From: Paenibacillaceae bacterium
Lineage (GTDB): Bacteria; Bacillota; Bacilli; Paenibacillales; NBRC-103111
DNA: 64,000 nt
Direction of reading: 5' to 3'
NCBI GenBank assembly: GCA_029256185.1
Contig: JAQSYI010000015.1
Location: 94,337-158,336, forward strand
Shown: positions 57,780 through 64,000 of the stretch, piece by piece
Position numbering within the stretch: the first letter of the stretch is position 1
Layout of the letters: every line of letters starts with the position of its first letter
Notes under the pieces: generated by a model
What the model was told of the DNA's origin: nothing
What the model saw: only the letters and a program-made list of their open reading frames with translations
Database searches by the model: none
Program-made: the position numbers and the translations under genes

Positions 57780-58208
57780 CTAAGAATGGTCCATGGCCTC
57801 TGCCGCTTCGCTGATGGCACCGAGAATATCCACGCCGTCAGGAGTGCAGAGGAAAATATCGGGTCCTATCTTGGAAATACTCCCATTCAAAGCATATACG
57901 GTTCCGCTTAAGAAGTCTACAATGCGGAGGGCCTGATCGCTGCGGGCTTTGTGCAGGTTCACAATCACGGCCCGGCGCGAACGCAGATGGTCGGCGATAT
58001 CCTGCGTATCCTCATAATTCCGGGGCTCGCTTAGAATGATGCGCATATTCTTCTGTGAATGGATGCTGATGACATTCCCTTTATTTCTACGCATGTCCGC
58101 CGGATTGGTTTCAGGTTCTTCCGTCTGCTCCACAATACTTTCGCGTTCAATGATTTCTTCTTCTTCCTGCAGACCGATAAAGTTCATGAACTTGTTCATT
58201 ACTCCCAC
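57780..58208 (-). CDS. sepF: SepF cell-division protein
   Basis: 142 residues. N-terminal amphipathic membrane anchor [14 protein letters not shown], acidic linker, then the SepF fold ([70 protein letters not shown]). Bundles FtsZ and tethers it to the membrane. GTG 58208 is likely the start (AAGGAGGAATGC, 9 nt spacing); ATG 58199 is possible. Confidence 0.94.
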   Translation of the reverse strand: MGVMNKFMNFIGLQEEEEIIERESIVEQTEEPETNPADMRRNKGNVISIHSQKNMRIILSEPRNYEDTQDIADHLRSRRAVIVNLHKARSDQALRIVDFLSGTVYALNGSISKIGPDIFLCTPDGVDILGAISEAAEAMDHS

Positions 58209-58234
58209 AATAGCATTCCTCCTTAGCGCATTGT

Positions 58235-58918
58235 TTAGCCTTGACCCACCAGAACCGTTCCAAGACGGATGCAGGTAGCCCCTTCCTCAATTGCGGTCTC
58301 GAAATCTCCCGACATGCCCATGGACAATCCTGGGATCGGGTAAGGGTAAATCTGTTGTCCATTCAGTTCGTCACGCAGTCTGCGCAACCCGGAAAACACG
58401 GATCTGGCCGCTTCGCCGTGACTGTCATGAGGCGCCATCGTCATCAGACCGACAACCCGGATATGAGACATGTCCGCTATGCTCCGGACGAAAGCTTCCA
58501 GCTCTCCGGGCGCCAGACCATGCTTGGTCTCCTCCCCGGAAACATTGACTTGAATAAAACACTTTACCGGCTCTGCAAGCGATGCTGCCTTCTTGTTCAG
58601 CTCCTGTGCAAGCGCGAGCCTGTCCAGGGAGTGGATATAGGAGAACTTGCCGATAATATCCTTCACCTTGTTGGTCTGCAGGCTGCCGATAAAATGCCAG
58701 ACCGCCCGCTCTCCGATTGCCTCCCACTTAGGCTGCACATCCTGCCACCGGTTCTCGCCGATATGGACAAGCCCTGCCGCCAGCACTTCTTCAGCTACTT
58801 CCAATGTTGTATATTTGGTTACCGCGATAATCGTAACCTCATCCGGGTCCCGCCCCGCCCGCGCGCAGGCTGCTTGAATACGGGCACGGATTCCTGCCAA
58901 CCGCTCTTGCACTTCCAC
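58235..58918 (-). CDS. ylmE: PLP homeostasis protein (YggS/YlmE)
   Basis: 227 residues, fold-type III PLP-binding protein without enzymatic activity. PLP Lys in [68 protein letters not shown] are family signatures. The frame extends upstream into ylmD, but GTG 58918 (following TGAGGTGACAGCA) gives the usual length. Maintains PLP pools; lies between ylmD and sepF. Confidence 0.92.
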   Translation of the reverse strand: MEVQERLAGIRARIQAACARAGRDPDEVTIIAVTKYTTLEVAEEVLAAGLVHIGENRWQDVQPKWEAIGERAVWHFIGSLQTNKVKDIIGKFSYIHSLDRLALAQELNKKAASLAEPVKCFIQVNVSGEETKHGLAPGELEAFVRSIADMSHIRVVGLMTMAPHDSHGEAARSVFSGLRRLRDELNGQQIYPYPIPGLSMGMSGDFETAIEEGATCIRLGTVLVGQG

Positions 58919-58947
58919 TGCTGTCACCTCAGGTTCTGCACACCCTT

Positions 58948-59778
58948 CTACGCTTCCTTCCATCCGATCCAAGCAGCCATCCGGCCGGTTAAATCGCCTT
59001 CCTTGCGATGGGAAAAGAAACGGGACAGATTGCATCCGGTGCACAACTTAGTTATTTCGATATGATGCGGCATAATTCCTGCTTTTATCATAATTTGCCG
59101 ATTGATTTCTTGCAAGTTTAGCATGTATTTACCCGACGGGGAAGAGGTCCAGTAAGGCTCGCCGCTCATTCCCGTCTTCTCCTGTACAGTTGCTATTATA
59201 GCATTATCCACCTCGTAGCAGCATGATCCGATGGAAGGACCAATCACTGCGCGGACGGCTTCGGTTTTTGTTCCAAACTGCATGGCCATGGAGCGCACCG
59301 TTTCCCCGGCCACCTGCAGAACCGTTCCCTTCCAGCCCGCATGGGCAATGCCTACCGCTCGGTGCTCCGGATCGAGGAAATACAGGGGAACACAGTCTGC
59401 AAACAGGCCAGCCATTGCCACCCCCCGCTCCCGGGTGATAAAAGCATCCTTGCCTTGAAAAGCGTCCTCCCGTGAATGGATTCCCCGTCCGGCTTCTTGG
59501 GAGGTTACGCATTGCACCTTGCAGTCATGCACCTGCTCTCCGAATGTCCAGGAGGACAAGGGAATTCCCACCCCAAGGGCTGCCCGCCTGCGGTTTTCCA
59601 GCACCGCTTCGAGACGGTCGCCAACATGCAGTCCCATATTAAGCGAGGCATAGGGAGGCTGGCTCACCCCGCCGCCGCGGCCGGTAAAGCCTGCCGTTAA
59701 GCCGGGGAACGCTCTGGACCATGAATCAATGATATACAACTCGGGTTCTCCCTCTTGCAGACGGATAAAGGGTTCCAC
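58948..59778 (-). CDS. ylmD: YlmD/YfiH (PgeF-type) multicopper-like protein
   Basis: 276 residues. Family motifs: TGRGGGVSQPPYASLNMG, LHVGD, VAMAGLFADCVPLYFLDP, VGIAHAGWKGTVLQVAG, GPSIGSCCYEV and CTGCNLSRFFSHRKEG. Members act as peptidoglycan-editing or purine nucleoside enzymes with metal-binding His/Cys at the dimer face (ADCV, HAGW). Start ATG 59778. Directly upstream is a triple 63-bp repeat. Confidence 0.92.
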   Translation of the reverse strand: MEPFIRLQEGEPELYIIDSWSRAFPGLTAGFTGRGGGVSQPPYASLNMGLHVGDRLEAVLENRRRAALGVGIPLSSWTFGEQVHDCKVQCVTSQEAGRGIHSREDAFQGKDAFITRERGVAMAGLFADCVPLYFLDPEHRAVGIAHAGWKGTVLQVAGETVRSMAMQFGTKTEAVRAVIGPSIGSCCYEVDNAIIATVQEKTGMSGEPYWTSSPSGKYMLNLQEINRQIMIKAGIMPHHIEITKLCTGCNLSRFFSHRKEGDLTGRMAAWIGWKEA

Positions 59779-59794
59779 GCTTGTCCTCCTAAAA

Positions 59795-59985
59795 GTTTTG
59801 AGTTGATTGCCACATAGTGGCTTATCCGAAAAACTCGCATCGGAAGCATCGGCTTATGTTTTGAGATCACTCCCGGCGAAGCGGGAATGGCGAAAAACTC
59901 GCATCGGAAGCATAAACTTAGTTTTGAGTTGATTGCCACATAGTGGCTTATCCGAAAAACTCGCATCGGAAGCATCGGCTTCCCC
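59795..59985 (+). repeat. Dispersed hairpin repeat, copy set 2 (three units)
   Basis: Units at 59795-59857, 59858-59920 and 59921-59985. Each starts GTTTTGAG, then a hairpin, then CGAAAAACTCGCATCGG and AAGCAT. Units 1 and 3 have the hairpin GCCAC-ATA-GTGGC; unit 2 has TCCCG-gcgaag-CGGGA at the same place, so the stem shape is kept while its sequence differs. Confidence 0.9.
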
Positions 59986-60033
59986 GCTTGCAGCAGATGG
60001 CATATTGTAAGTATTATAGCACATCCCCGGCAC

Positions 60034-60345
60034 TCAACGGTCCCGGTAATACCCGCGGCTGTACTCCCTGTCTCTGTCCTGCTCCCGCACATCCTCTTCC
60101 CGGTACACACGGTTATCATCGAGCTTGACCAGCACCACATCCATACCGATCTTGACAATATTTTTCCACGGGATGACCACATCCGCACCGCCGCCCCAAA
60201 AGCCGAACAGCTTGCCTGAGGTAGGCACCACAATAGAGTCAATGCGCCCTTGGCGCAGATCCAGCTCCAGATCGCTGATCTGGCCCAGCTTCTTCCCGTC
60301 CACAATATTGATGACATCCTTGGATTGAAAATCGGATATTTTCAC
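60034..60345 (-). CDS. ylmC: YlmC/YmxH-type PRC-barrel sporulation protein
   Basis: 103 residues. PRC-barrel core KISDFQSKDVINIVDGKKLG, ISDLELDLRQGRIDSIVVP, WKNIVKIGMDVVLVKLDD; family known from sporulation gene clusters, role unknown. The C-terminal tail REEDVREQDRDREYSRGYY is charged and repetitive. Start GTG 60345 with AGTGGTGCTGG upstream. ylmA of Bacillus is absent. Confidence 0.88.
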   Translation of the reverse strand: MKISDFQSKDVINIVDGKKLGQISDLELDLRQGRIDSIVVPTSGKLFGFWGGGADVVIPWKNIVKIGMDVVLVKLDDNRVYREEDVREQDRDREYSRGYYRDR

Positions 60346-60442
60346 AGGCCAGCACCACTATTCCTTGTCGAATTGGTCTTGCTCACGGAAGGCGGGTTAT
60401 TATTCATTATATGAATGAAAAGCCCAAAATGAACTTGGCTGC

Positions 60443-60487
60443 AAATAAAACAGCGAAGCACCTGCTCCAGTAGGAGGATGCTTCGCT
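60443..60487 (-). terminator. Second hairpin between sigG and ylmC
   Basis: AGCGAAGCA (60452-60460) pairs with TGCTTCGCT (60479-60487), extended by CCT/AGG; minus-strand tail TTTTATTT. A TATAAT (60555-60550) lies about 60 bp upstream on the same strand, so a ~100-nt small RNA is possible. Confidence 0.7.
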
Positions 60488-60587
60488 GCTCACGGGCATC
60501 TTGGTTAAAATCTATGGACGATGTCTTCCTGTTCACGGAGAAAAGGCTCATTATATGCTTTCTTTAGCCGCAGCGGAAAGACCAAAG

Positions 60588-60628
60588 AAAAAAAAGAGCC
60601 CGGACAGCACCGCGCTGCACCGGGTCTT
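60588..60628 (-). terminator. Terminator after sigG
   Basis: On the minus strand AAGACCCGG (60628-60620) pairs with CCGGGCTCT (60603-60595), inner CAGC/GCTG, then eight T with one break. Confidence 0.9.
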
Positions 60629-60640
60629 ACAATGGGAAAC

Positions 60641-61426
60641 TTATGATTTCACATGTTTTTGCATCTGGGAAATCGCTGATTTTTCCAGCCGCGATACCTG
60701 GGCTTGGGAAATCCCGATTTCATCCGCCACTTCCATCTGGGTTTTGCCTTCGAAGAAGCGCATGGACAAAATCATCTTCTCCCTGTCGTTCAATCTGCGC
60801 ATGCCTTCCCGCAGCGCGATTCCTTCGATCCAGGAAACGTCCTTGTTGCGGTCATCGCTGATCTGGTCCATCACATAGATGGGATCGCCGCCATCATGAT
60901 AGATCGGCTCGAACAACGATACCGGATCCTGTATGGCATCCAGAGCGAATACCACATCCTCCTTGGGCACATTGAGCGCCTCGGAGATTTCGTAGATGGT
61001 GGGCTCCCTGGAGTTTTTATTGGTGAGGCTGTCACGGACTTGGAGAGCCTTATAAGCGATATCCCGCAGGGAACGGGATACGCGGATCGGGTTATTATCC
61101 CGCAGATACCGCCGGATTTCCCCGATGATCATCGGCACCGCATAGGTAGAGAACTTCACATTCTGGCTCAAGTCAAAATTGTCGATCGCCTTCATCAGAC
61201 CGATGCAGCCAACCTGGAACAAGTCATCCACAAACTCACCCCGGTTATTGAATCTTTGGATGACGGACAGCACCAATCGAAGGTTGCCGTTGACCAGTTT
61301 TTCCCTGGCATAACGGTTCTTTTTCTCTTGCAGCTCCACGAACAGCTCGCGCATCTCCGCATTTGTGAGGACCGGCAGCTTGGATGTATCGACACCACAG
61401 ATCTCGACTTTGTTTCGGGTCACCAT
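60641..61426 (-). CDS. sigG: RNA polymerase sigma-G factor (forespore)
   Basis: 261 residues. NKVEICGVDTSKLPVLTNAEM at the N terminus is specific to SigG; region 2 LVLSVIQRFNNRGEFVDDLFQVGCIGLMKAIDNF, region 3 and region 4 (KTQMEVADEIGISQAQVSRLEKSAI) are complete. Directs late forespore genes. Start ATG 61426 with TTGGGAGGTAATC. A sigma-F-like promoter lies just upstream. Followed by its own terminator. Confidence 0.97.
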   Translation of the reverse strand: MVTRNKVEICGVDTSKLPVLTNAEMRELFVELQEKKNRYAREKLVNGNLRLVLSVIQRFNNRGEFVDDLFQVGCIGLMKAIDNFDLSQNVKFSTYAVPMIIGEIRRYLRDNNPIRVSRSLRDIAYKALQVRDSLTNKNSREPTIYEISEALNVPKEDVVFALDAIQDPVSLFEPIYHDGGDPIYVMDQISDDRNKDVSWIEGIALREGMRRLNDREKMILSMRFFEGKTQMEVADEIGISQAQVSRLEKSAISQMQKHVKS

Positions 61427-61457
61427 GATTACCTCCCAAGGAGAAACATTAATGTTC

Positions 61458-61485
61458 ATTATCCCCTTGGTTGGTTTTTTTATGC
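61458..61485 (-). promoter_or_regulatory. Sigma-F/G-type promoter candidate of sigG
   Basis: On the minus strand GCATA (61485-61481), 14-bp spacer, GGGGATAAT (61466-61458), matching GYATA and GGNNANANT. In B. subtilis sigG is transcribed by sigma-F, so the assignment fits; the spacing is one base short. Confidence 0.5.
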
Positions 61486-61490
61486 GTTGG

Positions 61491-63077
61491 CTACAGCCGC
61501 TGTGAAGCGAAGAGATAAACCCACTGTCCGTCTTTGCTTACCCCCGCCAGTTCCGCATCGTCACCAATCCGGTCTGTAATCAACTGCTCTGTCCCTTGAT
61601 CCGCATCATATAAAAGGAGACGGAGCGATTGGCCGTCATTCACCACACTTACCAGCTTGCGGGTGTCCGGCAGCCAACTGGACCTGTATGCATCCAGATT
61701 ATGCGCCGTGACCCGCGTCACAAGCTCTCCATCCCGGTACAGGGAGCCCTCCCCATACAGGCGGTATTGTCCGTCGCTGGAATCCTTGAAGGGAAGCCAG
61801 TAGTAGGATTGCTCGACCGGGGGATTCCAGGGGCTTAAGACTTGGGAATCCCACTCATACCGGTAACGGGAGGCCGGTTCGGAGCCTTTGCCCGGCAAGC
61901 TGAAATAGGCATACTCCCGGTCTGTATAAAAAGATACGGGCACCTTCGCGCTGCTGACCTCTCTGTCGCCCAACTCCTCTTTAACAGCGCCTACAAGCTT
62001 TACTTCCTCTCCTGTTTCCCTGTCATATACGATCAAATCAAGGCCGCTGACCTGCTCCTTCGAGCTGCCTCTGGCCATAATGATCCTGCGTTGATCCTTG
62101 CTCCATGCACTGCCCCAGATATAGCCTCCCGGGCGAATCCGGACGGTTTCACCGCCGGAGGGAACTTTCTCCCCGGCCGCAGGAGCAGCGAAGAAGAAAC
62201 CGCGGGTATCCGCATAGAAGTCCCCTTCCCCCTGATAGTTGTTCATAATGGTGGCGGGATAAGAAGCAAGCTCTCCGGTTTCCAGCCCATAAGCAAAGGA
62301 TAAAAGATCCACAGACATGTCGCAGTAGCAATACTGGATGCCCCTCTGCAGAAAGGCTGTATTACCGCTTACGGGGATATCCCGGCTCACATAATACGGC
62401 TCTGTGAAATCCGACAACTGCTCCCGGGAGCCGTCCTTGAGGCTGATCCGCCACAGCTGCCTGCTTTCCAGCATCTCCGCATGGAGAAAATAGCCGTCTC
62501 CCAGCGTTTTGCCGGATTGTGTTCTTGCCCCCTCCAGATTCACACTGTAAGCGTACCGGGGGGAGCCTCCGGGAGGCCGGGGTCCTTCTGTACCTGTGGG
62601 ACGCACTGCCAGCTTCAACAGTTGATCGTTCTCCCATTGAAAGCTGTACGTGAGTTTGTCCCATACTGCATTGCCAAAGGCCCGCTCCATATTGGACTTG
62701 ATCGCCTTCTCCACATGCTGCCTGTCCATCGCTTCTGCGAATGCAACCTGAAGGACTTCAGGTCCCATTCCAACGGATGTGGTGACGGGCGATTGAATCC
62801 GCGGCTCCTGCACGAGCCATATACGTGCCGCTTTTTCCTCTGCCGGGACAACGGATGGAGAAGGCTCTGCCCGCAAGGTTTCGGCAAGCGTGGGAATCGT
62901 CCCGGTCGGCGAAGCGGCAGACACCGGAGTGGCTGTTGCCTCTGCCAAGCGAATGGCTGGAGTGGATTCGCCTTCGGAAACAACCGGACTCACCGGCTGC
63001 GTCCCTGAATTTTCATTGCATCCGGGCAATACCAACGCAAGGACAAGGGCGCAGCCGATCCATTGCAGCTTTTTCAT
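61491..63077 (-). CDS. Predicted lipoprotein with beta-propeller-like body, between sigE and sigG
   Basis: 528 residues. Lipoprotein signal MKKLQWIGCALVLALVLPGC (lipobox LPGC), then a Thr/Ser/Pro-rich spacer to about 80. Residues 85-185 resemble a Big_5/SLH-like strand domain (ARIWLVQEPRIQSPV, EVLQVAFAEAMDRQHVEKAI), and 190-528 has WD/Tol-type strands (RQLWRISLKDGSREQLSDF, RRIIMARGSSKEQVSGLDLIVYD, GQWVYLFASQRL). I do not know the family. The location between sigE and sigG, which are adjacent in B. subtilis, suggests a sporulation link. Start ATG 63077 after AAGGAGTTGATAG. Confidence 0.8.
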   Translation of the reverse strand: MKKLQWIGCALVLALVLPGCNENSGTQPVSPVVSEGESTPAIRLAEATATPVSAASPTGTIPTLAETLRAEPSPSVVPAEEKAARIWLVQEPRIQSPVTTSVGMGPEVLQVAFAEAMDRQHVEKAIKSNMERAFGNAVWDKLTYSFQWENDQLLKLAVRPTGTEGPRPPGGSPRYAYSVNLEGARTQSGKTLGDGYFLHAEMLESRQLWRISLKDGSREQLSDFTEPYYVSRDIPVSGNTAFLQRGIQYCYCDMSVDLLSFAYGLETGELASYPATIMNNYQGEGDFYADTRGFFFAAPAAGEKVPSGGETVRIRPGGYIWGSAWSKDQRRIIMARGSSKEQVSGLDLIVYDRETGEEVKLVGAVKEELGDREVSSAKVPVSFYTDREYAYFSLPGKGSEPASRYRYEWDSQVLSPWNPPVEQSYYWLPFKDSSDGQYRLYGEGSLYRDGELVTRVTAHNLDAYRSSWLPDTRKLVSVVNDGQSLRLLLYDADQGTEQLITDRIGDDAELAGVSKDGQWVYLFASQRL

Positions 63078-63118
63078 TCTATCAACTCCTTATCCATAAT
63101 TCCTCTATATAGTATAAC

Positions 63119-63151
63119 GAAAAAAAGCGCCGCTTCCTGCCGGAAGGACAC
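63119..63151 (-). terminator. Terminator after sigE
   Basis: On the minus strand GTGTCCTTCC (63151-63142) pairs with GGAAGCGGCGC (63137-63127) imperfectly, followed by eight T. Confidence 0.8.
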
Positions 63152-63163
63152 TTTTTTTGCTCA

Positions 63164-63886
63164 TCACACCATTTTATTGAATTCCTTGCGCAAGCGTTTG
63201 ATAATCCGTTTCTCCAAACGGGATATGTAGGATTGAGAGATGCCCAGCATATCGGCTACATCCTTCTGCGTCTTCTCCTCCCCATCCGTTAGGCCGAAGC
63301 GCAGTTCCATAATAATCCGTTCCCGCTCCGTGAGCTTGTCGAGGGCCTTGTGCAGCAGCTTCCTGTCCACCTGCTCCTCAATATTGCGGTAGATGGTATC
63401 ATTCTCCGTGCCCAGCACATCGGACAATAGCAGTTCATTGCCGTCCCAATCGATATTAAGCGGCTCATCGAAGGATACCTCGGTCCGGATCTTGCTGTTG
63501 CGGCGCAGATACATCAGAATTTCATTCTCAATGCAACGGGAGGCGTATGTAGCCAGCTTGATCTTCTTCTCGGGATCAAAGGTATTGACCGCCTTGATCA
63601 GGCCGATGGCTCCAATCGAGACCAGATCCTCAATGTTGATCCCCGTATTCTCGAATTTCCGGGCAATATATACAACCAGCCGGAGATTCCGTTCAATGAG
63701 CATCGCCCGGACAGCCGAGTCGCCGGATGAGAGCTTGGAGAGCAGGAACTCCTCTTCCTCCCGGGTCAAAGGGGGCGGCAGCGCTTCGCTTCCTCCGATG
63801 TAGTAGATTTCATCACTTTTTCGTCCCAGCAGAATAAGCAACCTGTAGTAGTAGATCTGCAGCATCAGCCGCCATTTTACATGCAT
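63164..63886 (-). CDS. sigE: RNA polymerase sigma-E factor (mother cell), pro-form
   Basis: 240 residues. The hydrophobic N-terminal pro-sequence (about 25 residues, [28 protein letters not shown]) that SpoIIGA cleaves is visible; regions 2 ([27 protein letters not shown]) and 4 ([25 protein letters not shown]) complete. Start ATG 63886 after CTAAGGAGGTACTCAC. spoIIGA should lie to the right of the window; a 40-bp repeat occupies the gap. Confidence 0.97.
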   Translation of the reverse strand: MHVKWRLMLQIYYYRLLILLGRKSDEIYYIGGSEALPPPLTREEEEFLLSKLSSGDSAVRAMLIERNLRLVVYIARKFENTGINIEDLVSIGAIGLIKAVNTFDPEKKIKLATYASRCIENEILMYLRRNSKIRTEVSFDEPLNIDWDGNELLLSDVLGTENDTIYRNIEEQVDRKLLHKALDKLTERERIIMELRFGLTDGEEKTQKDVADMLGISQSYISRLEKRIIKRLRKEFNKMV

Positions 63887-63901
63887 GTGAGTACCTCCTT
63901 A

Positions 63902-64000
63902 GAGCTTTGCGCATGCAAAGCTGGCTTCGTAAGCGTAAGCTGAGCTTTGCGCATGCAAAGCTGGCTTCGTAAGCGTAAGCTGAGCTTTGCGCATGCAAAG
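63902..64000 (+). repeat. Dispersed hairpin repeat, copy set 3 (40-bp units)
   Basis: Units begin at 63902, 63942 and 63982 (the last cut by the window end). Each has hairpin CTTTGC-gcat-GCAAAG followed by CTGGCTTCGTAAGCGTAAGC. The CTGGCTTCGTAAGC tail is identical to the tail at 22.5 kb. Confidence 0.85.

Noticed and set aside
59697..60317. 206-codon minus-strand frame across ylmC and the hairpin repeat
   Set aside because: It translates the repeat units and the wrong phase of ylmC; no start signal.

Overview
The window looks like chromosome from a spore-forming Gram-positive bacterium of the Paenibacillus/Brevibacillus type. Evidence: sigE and sigG sporulation sigma genes, DivIVA/SepF division genes, a T-box before ileS, a PyrR-attenuated pyr operon, LL-diaminopimelate aminotransferase, LipM, YqhG, YqzE and YteA proteins, two S-layer-homology (SLH) proteins, and G-rich ribosome binding sites. 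The backbone order on the minus strand (sigE - sigG - ylmC - ylmD - ylmE - sepF - ylmG - ylmH - divIVA - ileS - lspA - rluD - pyrRBC-carAB-pyrFE) is the one known from Bacillus subtilis, with insertions.

Layout. 1-2461: right end of an integrative element (HTH fragment, excisionase, tyrosine integrase) abutting a tRNA-Leu(UAA), with a broken second copy of the tRNA beside it. 2.7-9.8 kb: small membrane proteins, two drug-efflux MFS genes each with its own MarR regulator and visible operators, and a sugar-epimerase-like protein. 9.9-12.5 kb: a 150-residue beta-rich protein, a truncated UvrA-like gene with a perfect 38-bp palindrome at the break, and an SLH protein. 12.6-26.3 kb: B12-dependent ribonucleotide reductase behind two NrdR boxes, D-amino acid aminotransferase, octanoyltransferase LipM, SNF2 helicase plus YqhG, a secreted protein, YqzE, a GNAT acetyltransferase, ArgS and YitT. 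26.5-27.3 kb: a gene-free stretch of short tandem repeats, three identical-type hairpins and a ~44-bp VNTR.

27.4-33.6 kb: a three-gene minus-strand unit that I regard as the most unusual system here: an SLH-anchored protein with a His-rich tail, a TauE/SafE-type membrane protein fused to two cupredoxin-like domains, and a CopA-type copper P-ATPase. It is preceded by a leader with a terminator and further hairpins. 33.8-36.5 kb: MsrAB, a truncated YetF-like gene, CheX and bacteriohemerythrin. 36.6-46 kb: pyr operon without pyrP, pyrK or pyrD, driven from one strong promoter through a PyrR attenuator. 46-49 kb: an XRE regulator with a partner membrane protein and several operators, then a damaged IS3-family element whose right inverted repeat lies beyond an AraC-type regulator gene. 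49-64 kb: dapL, rluD, lspA, yteA, ileS, the division cluster, sigG, an unfamiliar lipoprotein gene lying between sigG and sigE, and sigE.

A dispersed repeat made of a variable hairpin plus a conserved tail occurs at 22.5, 59.8 and 63.9 kb, with a possible relative at 44.1 kb. All family names come from recognised motifs and gene order; no database search was possible.
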